From the NCBI GenBank assembly GCA_016872645.1, contig VGZH01000036.1, forward strand, positions 1-52,812: a DNA stretch of 52,812 nt, given 5' to 3'. The DNA is from Planctomycetota bacterium. Its GTDB lineage: Bacteria > Planctomycetota > Planctomycetia > Planctomycetales > Planctomycetaceae. Positions 14,891 through 24,004 of this stretch are shown in pieces. The notes below the pieces were generated by a model. That model was not told the DNA's origin. It saw only the letters and a list, made by a program, of their open reading frames with translations, and made no database searches. How positions within the stretch are numbered: the first letter of the stretch is position 1; each line of letters begins with the position of its first letter. A program made the position numbers and the translations under genes.

Positions 14891-17152
14891 TCAGTCCGCA
14901 GACGACAACTCAGCCGAGAAGGTGTTTCTCAGCAGACGCCACAATCGCAGCGCGAGCGGTTGCGTGCCACAGGCGATGCGGGCTTTACCCGGGGAGTACA
15001 GAGATACGTTGGGTGTCAGGGCGGTGCTGTCTTCACGCAGGCGAACACGAACCTCGTAGGTGACCTCGGCCGGGACGATTCCTGCGCTGGTGTTGCGCAC
15101 GGCGGCGAGTTGGACGACCGTCAGTTCGCGGGGAACGACGGTGGAACGCGAGGAGGCGACCTCTTCAACCCGGCCTTCTCGCATCGATCCGGGGGCGGAC
15201 AAAAATCGCAGCCGCACGGTTTGGCCGGGACGTACAAACTCCACCTCGTTCTGATCGACCAGCAGCAACGCGTCGTGCCGCGTCGGCTGACCGACGTAGC
15301 AGAACAGCGCCTGCTCGCGAATCGTCGCGCCCACGTTGTCCTTGTCCAACGGAGTGCCGTGCCATTCCGGCAAGGCGTCGGCATCCGTCGGCGGACGAAT
15401 GACATTCGGTGGTGGCAAGACCGTACCGTCGGACGGGCTGATCAACCGCAGCCTCTGCACTTCGCTGGCCAGCTGATCGAGCCGCCGCCGAGCACCCGCA
15501 AGCTCGTCGCGCGTCGCCGGCAAACGCAGCGCGGCCGATTCGTTGTTGCCGCGCTGAGCTTCCAGAGTCTTCAGCCGGGCCGACAGCCGGGCGACCTCAG
15601 ACATCCGCAGTTCGTACTGCAGCAGCAATTCGTGATTGACCAGTTCCCCCAGCGTTTCTCCTGCCTGCACTTGCGTCCCTGCCGGCACGGCCGACGTGAT
15701 TCGCCCCGCGACCGTCACAAACACCGGCTGCGCATCTCCCGGAAACAGAACGAACGGAGCACTCACCGAATACGGCAGCGGAACCCACAGCACAGCAACG
15801 ACCAGCAGAGCACTCACGCCCAGCCCCGTCTGCACTCGACGCGGTGCACTCCGAAACGGCATCAGGAACCCTTTGTTCAAAAGAGTTCCTGACACCTTTT
15901 CAGAGACCCGGCGAATTCGACCTGCAAGCTCTCGCATCGGGGACAAGATCACTCCAACGATCAGCACGGCCGAGATCATGGTCGCGAAGATTCCCAAACC
16001 GCGACCAAAGAACTCATGCAGGAACCACACGATGCCGACTGTCACGAGCAGCCGATACGCCGCCGACACAACTCCGTAAACCACCAGCGTCCACCAACGC
16101 CATGAATCGAGTTCAATCTCGTCTTCACTGCTTCCAGTGAGCAGCCGCTCGCCCAACGACATCACTGCCTGCCGAGATTGCATCGCCAGATTCGGCAGCC
16201 GCAGCCAATCTGCCAGCACGTAGTAACCGTCGTACCTCAGCAACGGGTTGCCGTTGAACAACAGCGTGTTGACCGAGCAGACCAGCATCACATTCAGAAA
16301 GATCGAGTTGATTAAGCCAGGGACGCTCGACCACCACAGCAGCGTCGCGATCGATGCCAGCACCAACTCGACGAAAATGCCGGCGGACGAGATCGCGATC
16401 CTCGGCCAGCGCCGTGAGACCATCCAGGCATCGGTCACGTCGCCGTAAAACAGCGGCACGAACAACAGCACCTGAATGCCCAGCTCGTGACATTCGCCGC
16501 CGAAGTGCCGACAAGTCAGCACATGCCCCAGCTCGTGCAACAGCTTGATGCCGATGAAGACCATGACGAGCGGAATCAGGTTCCCCAGACCGAACAGTCC
16601 GATCGCTTCGGGCAACCGCCGCACGAGGATGTCCCAACGCAGTGTCACCAGCAGCAACGCCAGCGCGATCAGCGACACGCACATCGCGATCGTGATCGGG
16701 CGAAACAGCCAGCGTGTCCACGGCTCGACGCGATGCAGCATCGGTTCCGGGTCGATGCCTCGCCAACGCCACGCCAGCAGGTTGGACAACAGCCCGAGCA
16801 CTCCGCGATGCCGCGATGGCTCCCGCGCAGCCGCGATGGCTCGCCCCTGCCCCGGCCGCAGCGACGTCAATAACCCCGATTGCACCAGCGAGCCGATGAA
16901 CGCCTTCAAATTCTCCGGCGACCAGCCTTCCGCCGGAAACTTGCGACGCAACGCCGCCAGCAATTCGCCGTAGCTCAATTGGCCGTCCAGCAGGCAGACC
17001 ACCGTGTACTCCGCATCGCGCAATCGAAAATACGCCAGCGACAGCGGGTCCTTCAGAGTCCACCCCGCATCCTCTGCGGCAGCCCGCACAATCACGTCGC
17101 GTCGCATTCGCCAGGGAATGATCGCGTCGTTCGTCGATGCGGAAGCGGACAT
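14891..17152 (-). CDS. M50-family zinc metalloprotease fused to a HlyD-like domain
   Basis: A 753-residue membrane protein. Residues 1-100 look like a PqqD-type or winged-helix region. Hydrophobic helices follow, with the zinc motif HELGH at 206-210 and the M50 second motif NGNPLLRYDGYY at 300-311, whose Asp308 should be the third ligand. After more helices (about 360-400 and 445-465) comes an extracytoplasmic HlyD-like part: a lipoyl-type half (VPAGTQVQAGETLGEL), a coiled coil and a second half (GTVLPPP). Such M50/HlyD proteins are known beside export systems, where they process or pass on a peptide or polysaccharide. The upstream hlyD-type gene ends 5 bases before its ATG, so the two are surely one unit. 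Residues near 421-431 come from a palindromic repeat. Confidence 0.88.
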   Translation of the reverse strand: MSASASTNDAIIPWRMRRDVIVRAAAEDAGWTLKDPLSLAYFRLRDAEYTVVCLLDGQLSYGELLAALRRKFPAEGWSPENLKAFIGSLVQSGLLTSLRPGQGRAIAAAREPSRHRGVLGLLSNLLAWRWRGIDPEPMLHRVEPWTRWLFRPITIAMCVSLIALALLLVTLRWDILVRRLPEAIGLFGLGNLIPLVMVFIGIKLLHELGHVLTCRHFGGECHELGIQVLLFVPLFYGDVTDAWMVSRRWPRIAISSAGIFVELVLASIATLLWWSSVPGLINSIFLNVMLVCSVNTLLFNGNPLLRYDGYYVLADWLRLPNLAMQSRQAVMSLGERLLTGSSEDEIELDSWRWWTLVVYGVVSAAYRLLVTVGIVWFLHEFFGRGLGIFATMISAVLIVGVILSPMRELAGRIRRVSEKVSGTLLNKGFLMPFRSAPRRVQTGLGVSALLVVAVLWVPLPYSVSAPFVLFPGDAQPVFVTVAGRITSAVPAGTQVQAGETLGELVNHELLLQYELRMSEVARLSARLKTLEAQRGNNESAALRLPATRDELAGARRRLDQLASEVQRLRLISPSDGTVLPPPNVIRPPTDADALPEWHGTPLDKDNVGATIREQALFCYVGQPTRHDALLLVDQNEVEFVRPGQTVRLRFLSAPGSMREGRVEEVASSRSTVVPRELTVVQLAAVRNTSAGIVPAEVTYEVRVRLREDSTALTPNVSLYSPGKARIACGTQPLALRLWRLLRNTFSAELSSAD
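15862..15892. repeat. Family C palindrome inside the M50 gene
   Basis: TCAGGAACCCTTTG (15862-15875) and CAAAAGAGTTCCTGA (15878-15892) are imperfect inverted arms with a two-base loop. A GGTGTCAGG-type edge extends it to about 15900. It codes in frame for TLLNKGFLMP, a loop between two membrane helices. Only one copy occurs in the window, so its status as a dispersed repeat is inference. Confidence 0.5.
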
Positions 17153-17157
17153 GGCGA

Positions 17158-18288
17158 CTAGCGCTCCCCATCCGTCTTAGCCGGCGCCGCCGTGGTCGCT
17201 GCAGTGCGATTCGACGAATCGATGATCATTTCAGCCGACAATCCGGGTCGCAGTACAAGATCGGGATTCTCGACTTCCGCCCAAACTCGGACTTGGGCAC
17301 TGACTGATTCGATCTCAGAGCTGATAAAAACGACTTTGCCTTTGACGGTTACTGGCTTCGCTTCGTCGTTGGGAGTGACACGCACTCGGACCGCTGCACC
17401 GCGCAGCGAGCCGGTGATCTCGCGGCTGTCGACGAAGCCTTCGACTTTCAGACGGTCCAGCCGCACGATTCGCATCACGCGCTGCCCTGGCTCCAGCCAC
17501 TCGCCCCGATGCCGAAAAATCTCGGCGACTTCGCCATCCAGCGGCGAACGCAAGCCGCGACGAGCCAACTGCAACTTCGCCTGATCGAGTGTGCGAGCTT
17601 TCACATCGCGAGTCAACGCGTCGACTTCGCTTTGCAATTGCGCCTGCTCAACGCTGAGCTTCAACCGCGCGACGATCTGGTCCTGTTGGGCAATCGACGA
17701 GTCTTCGATTTGCTGCTGCAATTCCGCGAGGTCCTGTTCAAATTTCGCCTTCTCTATTTCCAAGTCGTTGCGTTCCAGGATCAGCTTCAGTCGGTCGAGT
17801 TCGGTCAGCGAAATACTCTTTTCAAACGCCTTTCGAGCCTGCACCGCCCGATCGTATTCCGCTTTCGAGGCATCGCGCGACTTGACTGCATGTCGGACGG
17901 CGACATCGTTCGCCGCTTTCATCGACGCGATCCGCTGCGACAACTTGGCTTGAGCCTGATCCTGTTCCGCCTCCTTGAACAACGCCTCGGCGGTGCGAAT
18001 CGGTACGGTGTTTTTCGCCTGCCGCTCGGCGATCGCCAGATCGAGTTCCGCGCGGGCGACTGCCAGCTTGGCGTCGTCGTCATCCAACCGGCTCAGTACT
18101 TGTCCGGCTTTGACAACGTCTCCCTCGCGGACTTCCAGCGTCGACAGGACGCCGACTTCTCGCGCCGGAATGTCCGCCTCTTCGAGCACCCGCACAAACG
18201 CGGAATGCACTCTGATCGGCTCGGCCGCCCTCGCCACAATTCCACCTGCCACGATCGCGAAAAGAGTCACGAGCATTCGGGAATTCAT
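17158..18288 (-). CDS. HlyD-family periplasmic adaptor protein
   Basis: The membrane-fusion subunit of an export or efflux machine; it links an inner-membrane partner to the outer envelope. The 376-residue protein begins with a signal peptide or anchor (MLVTLFAIVAGGIVARA). The split lipoyl domain is seen as VREGDVVKAGQVLSRLDDDD near 50-75 and RSPLDGEVAEI near 255. A long coiled coil rich in A/E/K/Q fills about 75-235, and a beta-barrel follows (VEGFVDSREI). GGAG-like GGAG lies about 10 bases ahead of ATG 18288. It starts 14 bases after lutB and ends 5 bases before the M50 gene. No ABC transporter or TolC gene is adjacent, so the M50 protein is the likely partner. Confidence 0.9.
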   Translation of the reverse strand: MNSRMLVTLFAIVAGGIVARAAEPIRVHSAFVRVLEEADIPAREVGVLSTLEVREGDVVKAGQVLSRLDDDDAKLAVARAELDLAIAERQAKNTVPIRTAEALFKEAEQDQAQAKLSQRIASMKAANDVAVRHAVKSRDASKAEYDRAVQARKAFEKSISLTELDRLKLILERNDLEIEKAKFEQDLAELQQQIEDSSIAQQDQIVARLKLSVEQAQLQSEVDALTRDVKARTLDQAKLQLARRGLRSPLDGEVAEIFRHRGEWLEPGQRVMRIVRLDRLKVEGFVDSREITGSLRGAAVRVRVTPNDEAKPVTVKGKVVFISSEIESVSAQVRVWAEVENPDLVLRPGLSAEMIIDSSNRTAATTAAPAKTDGER

Positions 18289-18302
18289 GGCGTTGCTCCG
18301 GT

Positions 18303-19679
18303 TTATCTTCGGTCGTTCTTGAATCTGCGCTGCCGATACAACTCACGAAAGCTCTGCTTCGGAGGGACCGGCAATTCGCGTTTCAACCCCCACGGGTTCA
18401 GACGATTGTAAACCAGAAATCGAGGCAACCACGACAGCAGTTTTCGCCCGGCCCAGCCCGCAAATCCGAACAAACGTGGCCGCTGCATCACGAAGCTCGC
18501 TGCCCCGAGCGCCAACCGTTTCGACCACGGCACCAGTCCGCGGACAGCAATTTCCTTTCGCCAAGTCAGCAATTGATGGTGCAAGTCGATCTTCACCGGG
18601 CAGACATCAGTGCAACTGCCGCACAAGCTGCACGCATACGGCAGCGAATGAAATTGCTGAGCGTCTCTTGAGGGGGCCAGAATCGATCCGATCGGACCGG
18701 GGACCGTCGTCTGATAGCTGTGCCCGCCGCTGCGACGGTAAACCGGGCAAGTGTTCATGCAGGCTCCGCAGCGGATGCAATTGAGCGACCGGCGGAAGTC
18801 ATCGCTGCCAAGAATGTCACTGCGACCGTTGTCGAGCAGCACGATGTGCAACTCGCCCCCAGGTTTCGGGCCGTGGAAGTGCGAGCTATAGGTTGTGATC
18901 GGCTGCCCCGTCGCCGATCGCGCGAGCAGTCTCAAAAAAACTCCGAGGTGCTCAGCTTTCGGAATCAACTTCTCGATCCCCATGCAGGCAATGTGGACCG
19001 GCGGCAGTGACGTACCGAGGTCCGCGTTCCCTTCGTTCGTGCAGACGACGAATCCGCCGGTCTCGGCAATCGCGAAGTTAATCCCTGTGATGCCCGCTTC
19101 CGCTTGCATGAATTTGTTCCGCAATTCAATCCGCGCGGCTTCGACCAGTGGCTTGGGTTCTGCGAGTCCCTCGGGAGTGCCGATCACTCGGTGAAACAAT
19201 TCGCCGACCTCTTCCCGCTTGATGTGAATCGCTGGCAGCACAATGTGGCTGGGAGCTTCATTGCGCAATTGCACGATCCACTCGCCGAGGTCAGTGTCAA
19301 CGACCTCCATACCGTTCCGTTCGAGGAACGGATTGAGATGACACTCTTCCGTGAGCATCGACTTACTCTTCACGACCCGCTTCACGTTGTGCTTCTGCAA
19401 AATTCCGAGCACGATCTCGTTGTGCTCGGCTGGAGTGCTCGCCCAATGCACGGTCGCACCAAGCTTCGTTGCGTTCGCCTCGAATTGCTCCAGCAGATCT
19501 GACAGCCGCGAAACCGTGTGCGCCTTAATCGCTCCCGCCGTTTCTCGCAGCGTCTCCCACTCCGGCAGCGACTTTGCCATGCGATCGCGTTTTGCACGCA
19601 CGAACCACAATGCCTGGTCGTGCCAATGCGTGCGGGCATCATCGCGAGTGAAAACAGTGGCGTTAGCGGCGTGATCCAT
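18303..19679 (-). CDS. lutB: LutB-type iron-sulfur protein of L-lactate oxidation
   Basis: LutB is the [4Fe-4S] electron-transfer subunit of the LutABC L-lactate dehydrogenase complex. The 458-residue protein has an LUD domain (about 60-280, with ETGGFVVCTNEGNADLG) and two cluster motifs, CIRCGACMNTCP at 301-312 and CSLCGSCTDVCP at 350-361. Length matches LutB (about 470). GGAG lies just upstream of ATG 19679. The expected partners lutA (CCG domain) and lutC are not beside it; instead the HlyD-type gene follows 14 bases after its stop. It may pair with lutA/C genes elsewhere, or act with another dehydrogenase. Confidence 0.9.
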   Translation of the reverse strand: MDHAANATVFTRDDARTHWHDQALWFVRAKRDRMAKSLPEWETLRETAGAIKAHTVSRLSDLLEQFEANATKLGATVHWASTPAEHNEIVLGILQKHNVKRVVKSKSMLTEECHLNPFLERNGMEVVDTDLGEWIVQLRNEAPSHIVLPAIHIKREEVGELFHRVIGTPEGLAEPKPLVEAARIELRNKFMQAEAGITGINFAIAETGGFVVCTNEGNADLGTSLPPVHIACMGIEKLIPKAEHLGVFLRLLARSATGQPITTYSSHFHGPKPGGELHIVLLDNGRSDILGSDDFRRSLNCIRCGACMNTCPVYRRSGGHSYQTTVPGPIGSILAPSRDAQQFHSLPYACSLCGSCTDVCPVKIDLHHQLLTWRKEIAVRGLVPWSKRLALGAASFVMQRPRLFGFAGWAGRKLLSWLPRFLVYNRLNPWGLKRELPVPPKQSFRELYRQRRFKNDRR

Positions 19680-19695
19680 GCTCTAGCTCCGACGT

Positions 19696-19762
19696 CACTC
19701 GCACGACGCGGAAGCGCGTGGCTCGTACGGAACAAACCACTCGCTTCCGCATCGTGCGGGGT
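19696..19762. repeat. Family B palindrome between lutB and the SGNH gene
   Basis: CACTCGCACGACGCGGAAGC with its continuation to 19721 is inverted in 19737-19762 (CCACTCGCTTCCGCATCGTG). The core resembles the arms found inside the PSD1 gene at 39346-39418 and inside murG at 46341-46402. Here it fills the gap between the stop of the SGNH gene and the start of lutB, both leftward, and could end transcription of the former. Confidence 0.75.
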
Positions 19763-19772
19763 GTGATTGCGA

Positions 19773-20474
19773 TTACTGCGGGTCCAACGTTTTGAGCATC
19801 GTATCGGCGACGAACTGATTGCCGGCCAGATTCAGATGGACTCGGTCAGAAGTCAAAATTCCCCTCTCGGCGTTATCCTTGTTGTGTGCCTTCAGATGTT
19901 CGAGGAACGCCTTACGGAGATCGCACAACGGCAACTTCAGTTCCTTCGCCAGACCACGGCTCAGATCGGAATATTGTTCCAGCTTGGCATCGAGCGAATT
20001 CGCACCATCGAGCTTCTCTCCGATGACACTTGGAGTGCACAGGACGACAGTCGCTCCGGCGTCGCGGCACTTGCCGATCACCTCTTTCAGGCCAGCGACA
20101 AAAGCGTCCGGCATTGTGCCACGTGCCGGATCTTTTTCGCCATGCCAGACGTCGTTGATGCCGATGTAAATGACGACGATGGTCGGTTTCTTGGCAATGA
20201 CGTCTTTGTCGACTCGGCGCTGCAGGTCAGGAACTTTGTTGCCACTAATGCCGGCACCGATGACTTCGATTTTGAGATCCGCGTGTTTCTTGTCGAGTGC
20301 CTGACGGATCATCGTGACATAGCCGTTGGGACCAGCTCCGCCTTGAGTGATCGAATCACCGAGGAAAACGATTCGATCGCCCGCCTTCAGTTTGCCGGCC
20401 GGCTCCTCGGCCAAGCCGATTACCGGGACAAGCAGAATCCAACTGCACAACAGAAAACCCAAGCGGCGTGACAT
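19773..20474 (-). CDS. Secreted SGNH/GDSL-family hydrolase
   Basis: An esterase-type enzyme acting on esters, often acetyl groups on carbohydrates, outside the cytoplasm. The 233-residue protein opens with a signal peptide (MSRRLGFLLCSWILLVPVIG). Block I is FLGDSITQG with the nucleophile Ser, block III is IYIGINDVWHG, and block V is SDRVHLN with the catalytic Asp and His. The frame is open further upstream, but ATG 20474 is preceded by AAGGAG 10 bases away (20485-20490) and starts the signal peptide. It stands alone, divergent from the alpha/beta hydrolase gene 87 bases away. Substrate unknown. Confidence 0.9.
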   Translation of the reverse strand: MSRRLGFLLCSWILLVPVIGLAEEPAGKLKAGDRIVFLGDSITQGGAGPNGYVTMIRQALDKKHADLKIEVIGAGISGNKVPDLQRRVDKDVIAKKPTIVVIYIGINDVWHGEKDPARGTMPDAFVAGLKEVIGKCRDAGATVVLCTPSVIGEKLDGANSLDAKLEQYSDLSRGLAKELKLPLCDLRKAFLEHLKAHNKDNAERGILTSDRVHLNLAGNQFVADTMLKTLDPQ

Positions 20475-20561
20475 CTCGTGTGATCTCCTTAATCGTATGT
20501 GATCCAAAACAGACGAGCAGGCAGTATGATCGCCGCATCCCAAAAACGCACGTTCTCCAAA

Positions 20562-21434
20562 ATGCACAGCCACACGATTTCTCTGCCCGGTCAGACTTTG
20601 ACCGCCCTCTCCGCGAATGAGTCCGCTGCCGGGCCTCCAGTGGTGTTTATTCATGGCATTACGGCGAGCGGCAATCTGTGGTTGCCGTCGATGCCCGCCG
20701 AGATTCGGGATGGGCGTCGCTGGATTTCGTTGAGCCTGCCGGGGCATTACCCCGCGAAGATCGACCGCTCGACGATTGAGTCTTGGGATGTCGTCACTTC
20801 TGAAATATGGGCCAGTTGGTACCAAACCGCTCTGCAACAACTGATCGGCGACGAACCGACCGACTTCGTCGGCTGGTCGACAGGCGGCTTCACGTCTCTA
20901 GCGATGGGAGTCCATTTTCCGAAGCGAGTTCGCAGTATCCTGAGCATCTCTGGATTCGCGATCGGCGAATGGTTGGGGCTTATCGGGCGATTCCAACGGA
21001 TGAGCTTAAGCGCGCTCACACGCTGGATGGTACGACTCGGCTTCGGCTCGGTCGGGGGTCAGCGGTGGCTTTTCGATCTGGTGATCGGTTCGGGTGTTGG
21101 AGACTTCAAAGCGTTTCGCTCGTCGCCAGTTTACGAAGAGTCCATGCGGGATTGGTTCGCCACCTTTGGTCAGCACGATTCCGTGATCATGGCGGAGTTG
21201 TTCCGCAAGATTTCGCGAGTGGACCTGTCGGATTGCATTGGTCGCATCGGTTGCCCCACGCTAATTGCCGGCGGGGACTCGGACCCCTACATTCCTGCGT
21301 CTCACACGCGCTGGATTGCCGATCAAGTGCGAGGTGCGGAATTGGTGTTGTGGCCCGGAGCCGGCCATATGTTCTTTGCCGAGCGGACTCAGGAGTATCA
21401 GGATCTGCTCGTTCGCTGGTTAAATCGTTCTTAG
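20562..21434 (+). CDS. Alpha/beta hydrolase
   Basis: A hydrolase of the alpha/beta fold, probably cytoplasmic. The 290-residue protein has the oxyanion segment FIHGITASG, the nucleophile elbow GWSTGG, the acid region GGDSDPYIP and the catalytic His in GAGHM. ATG 20562 starts directly with the first beta strand; ATGs at 20526 and 20499 are also in frame and none has a strong ribosome binding site, so the start is uncertain. The flavin monooxygenase gene begins 25 bases after its stop, suggesting one transcript with that enzyme and perhaps the SDR protein. Confidence 0.85.
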   Translation: MHSHTISLPGQTLTALSANESAAGPPVVFIHGITASGNLWLPSMPAEIRDGRRWISLSLPGHYPAKIDRSTIESWDVVTSEIWASWYQTALQQLIGDEPTDFVGWSTGGFTSLAMGVHFPKRVRSILSISGFAIGEWLGLIGRFQRMSLSALTRWMVRLGFGSVGGQRWLFDLVIGSGVGDFKAFRSSPVYEESMRDWFATFGQHDSVIMAELFRKISRVDLSDCIGRIGCPTLIAGGDSDPYIPASHTRWIADQVRGAELVLWPGAGHMFFAERTQEYQDLLVRWLNRS

Positions 21435-21459
21435 TTCTGCCATCAGGCGGCATCGCAGC

Positions 21460-22815
21460 ATGAGTAACCTCAATTCGTCCGACCGTTCCCAACGCAATGC
21501 GTGCATCATCGGAGCCGGTTCGTCCGGCATCGCCGCCGCGAAAACGTTGCGCGAACGCGGCATTCCCTACGACTGCTTTGAAATGGGGAGCGGCATCGGC
21601 GGCATGTGGCGCTACGACAATGACAACGGCCGCAGCTCGGCGTACAAGTCGCTGCACATTAATACGTCGCGTGACACGATGGCCTATTCCGACTTTCCGT
21701 TGCCACGCGATTGGGTGCCGTTTCCTGATCACGAGCACGTCCTCAAATACTTCGAAAGTTACGTCGATCATTTCGGCTTTCGCGACACGATCACGTTCCG
21801 GACGAAGGTCGAGAAGGTCGTCCCGGCCGGCAATGGCGATTGGGACGTGACAGTCGTTGGTCCCGACGGACAGCCGCGCACGAATCGTTACGGAGCAGTG
21901 CTCGTCGCCAACGGACATCACTGGAATCCGCGGATGGTGACGTATCCCGGCGAGTTCCACGGCGAGCAAATGCACTCGCATTACTACCGCACGCCGGATC
22001 TCGTCGCCGGCAAGCGTGTGCTGGTGATCGGCTTTGGCAATTCGTCCTGCGACATCGCCTGCGAATCCTCACGCGTCGCCGACACGACATTCATGTCGGT
22101 GCGAAGAGGTGCCCACGTCATTCCGAAATACATGTTCGGTTGGGCAATGGACACGATCCTGCCAAGCTGGTTGTGGACCTACCTGCCGTGGTGGGCGATC
22201 CGCCCGTTGTTCGCCGCCAGCTTGTGGTGGGCGAGAGGCAAGATGTCGTGGTACGGCCTGCCGGAACCCGAACACAGCGTGCTGCAAGAGCACCCGACGA
22301 TCTCCGCCGACCTCTTCAATGTGATCGGACACGGTTACCTCAAGATTAAGCCGAACGTTCAAGAGTTGCGCGGCGACAGCGTCCAGTTCGTGGATGGCAG
22401 CGTCGAGAAAATCGACCTCATCGTCTGGTGTACCGGCTACAACATCACGTTTCCGTTCTTCGACAACAGCATCATCGATCCGCTCAACAACGAGGTCTCG
22501 CTGTACCATCAGGTGGTGCATCCCGATCAACCGGGGCTGTACTTCATCGGACTTGTGCAACCGTGGGGCGCGATCATGCCGCTGGCGGAGGCTCAATCCA
22601 AGTGGGTCGCCGACTTGTTGACTGGAACCTCCGGATTGCCGCCTCGCGACACAATGCTCACCGAGATCCAAACGCATCGCTCGAAGATCGCAGCGCGATA
22701 CACCAAGAGCGACCGACACACGATCCAAGTCGACTTCTACCCGTATCAGCGACAACTGACAAAAGTGGCTCGGCGAGGCCGCAAATGGCCGAAGAAGCCG
22801 CTGAACCTAACGTAA
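21460..22815 (+). CDS. Flavin-containing monooxygenase
   Basis: Uses FAD and NADPH to insert oxygen into N-, S- or ketone substrates. The 451-residue protein has the FAD-binding GAGSSGIAAA near the N-terminus, the FMO fingerprint region FHGEQMHSHYY (family pattern FxGxxxHxxxY), the NADP-binding VIGFGNSSCDIA and the late block CTGYNITFPF. All key glycines are present, and length is normal for the group. It sits between the alpha/beta hydrolase (25 bases upstream) and, after a repeat-filled gap, the SDR protein. A joint pathway is plausible but its substrate cannot be told. Confidence 0.92.
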   Translation: MSNLNSSDRSQRNACIIGAGSSGIAAAKTLRERGIPYDCFEMGSGIGGMWRYDNDNGRSSAYKSLHINTSRDTMAYSDFPLPRDWVPFPDHEHVLKYFESYVDHFGFRDTITFRTKVEKVVPAGNGDWDVTVVGPDGQPRTNRYGAVLVANGHHWNPRMVTYPGEFHGEQMHSHYYRTPDLVAGKRVLVIGFGNSSCDIACESSRVADTTFMSVRRGAHVIPKYMFGWAMDTILPSWLWTYLPWWAIRPLFAASLWWARGKMSWYGLPEPEHSVLQEHPTISADLFNVIGHGYLKIKPNVQELRGDSVQFVDGSVEKIDLIVWCTGYNITFPFFDNSIIDPLNNEVSLYHQVVHPDQPGLYFIGLVQPWGAIMPLAEAQSKWVADLLTGTSGLPPRDTMLTEIQTHRSKIAARYTKSDRHTIQVDFYPYQRQLTKVARRGRKWPKKPLNLT

Positions 22816-22830
22816 ATCCAGCCAGCCGGC

Positions 22831-22981
22831 AGGGTGGCACAACTCCCCTCAAGCTGTTGGTGTAGCATCGGAAACCCTGAAAGCAACTTTCAAAATTAAA
22901 TCTTCGTCCACCCCGGCGATCGAGTTGATCAATAGTTTCCAATGCCTTCGGCACGCAGGTTGAAGCAAGCTGTGCCACCCA
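22831..22981. repeat. Inverted repeat between the monooxygenase and SDR genes
   Basis: AGGGTGGCACAACTCCCCTC (22831-22850) and GAAGCAAGCTGTGCCACCCA (22962-22981) are inverted relatives (14 of 20) with a perfect GGTGGCACA core. They bracket about 110 bases of A/T-richer DNA with no frame. It may separate the transcripts of the two rightward genes. Confidence 0.5.
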
Positions 22982-22997
22982 GCACACCCTAATCACC

Positions 22998-23954
22998 ATG
23001 CAGCGCATCGCGATCACTGGCAGTTCGGGCTACTACGGCCGCAAGCTCATCGAGCACATCCGCCACGAGTCTCCCGCGACCCAGTTGTTGGGGATCGACG
23101 TAGTCCCGCCGAAGGATTCGCAACCGCACGAGTTCTTTAATGCGGACATCCGCAGTCCCGACATCCGCACCGCGCTCGCCAACTTTCAGCCGGACACGAT
23201 CGTGCACCTGGCGTTCGTCGTGAACCCGATCCGCGACACGAAGCTGATGCACGACATCAACGTCAACGGAACAAAGAACGTCTTCGAGGCAGTACGAGCG
23301 ATCCGGCCGCAGCGATTCCTGATGGCCTCCAGCGCGACCGCCTACGGAGCTTGGCCGGACAATCCCGTCCCGATCACCGAGGACTGGCCAATCCGAGCTT
23401 GCACCGAGTTTCAATACTCCGCCGACAAGTCGACCCTCGAGGGGGAACTCAAATCGCTGCATGATGAACTCCCCGATGTCGCGGTCGCGTGGACTCGTCC
23501 GGTCATCATTGGCGGAAAGGGAGTCAGCAACTATCTCAGCCGGTATGTGTTAAACCTCCCCTTCATGGTGCTCCCCGAAGGTCGCGATGTGCAACTGCAC
23601 TTCGTCCACGAAGACGATTGCGTCGCAGCGACCTGGGCGATCTTGCAAGGCAACGCGCGAGGCCCGTTCAACGTCGGCCCTCCCGATTACCTGCCGCTCA
23701 CGAAACTCGCGAAGCTGACCAATCGCCGAGCCGTGAGCTTGCCGTACTGGTCGATGAAACTGGCCACGACAATCTGGTGGGGACTTCGCCTGCCGATCTT
23801 CGACTTCCCACCTAGCCTCCACCACTTCGCCCGCTATCCGTGGGTCGTGTCACCGGCACGCTTGCAGAACGAACTCGGATTTCAGTTCCGCTACTCGTGC
23901 GAAGAAACGCTGCTGGAGATGTGGGCCGAACATCGGCGGAAGAAGGGGAAGTGA
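22998..23954 (+). CDS. NAD-dependent epimerase/dehydratase (extended SDR)
   Basis: A 318-residue extended short-chain dehydrogenase. The NAD(P)-binding motif is TGSSGYYG at the N-terminus; ASSATAYG carries the active-site Ser and YSADK gives the catalytic YxxxK. The Asp of GIDVV at the end of the second strand fits NAD or NADP with ribose contact. Members act on nucleotide sugars or sterol-like substrates; a hydrophobic stretch near residues 245-265 might touch the membrane. It is convergent with hemD; family F repeat DNA lies between the two stop codons. Confidence 0.9.
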   Translation: MQRIAITGSSGYYGRKLIEHIRHESPATQLLGIDVVPPKDSQPHEFFNADIRSPDIRTALANFQPDTIVHLAFVVNPIRDTKLMHDINVNGTKNVFEAVRAIRPQRFLMASSATAYGAWPDNPVPITEDWPIRACTEFQYSADKSTLEGELKSLHDELPDVAVAWTRPVIIGGKGVSNYLSRYVLNLPFMVLPEGRDVQLHFVHEDDCVAATWAILQGNARGPFNVGPPDYLPLTKLAKLTNRRAVSLPYWSMKLATTIWWGLRLPIFDFPPSLHHFARYPWVVSPARLQNELGFQFRYSCEETLLEMWAEHRRKKGK

Positions 23955-23958
23955 AATA

Positions 23959-24004
23959 ACGAGTGACGAATTTGACGACCCTTCGTCATTTGTCATTTGT
24001 CATT
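23959..24004. repeat. Family F inverted repeat at the 3' end of hemD
   Basis: GAGTGACGAATTTGACGA on one side and TCGTCATTTGTCATTTGTCA on the other are inverted. The right arm overlaps the end of hemD, so the last codons (MTNDK) and the TGA stop of that gene are made of repeat units. Short spacing suggests a hairpin ending both convergent genes. Confidence 0.65.
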
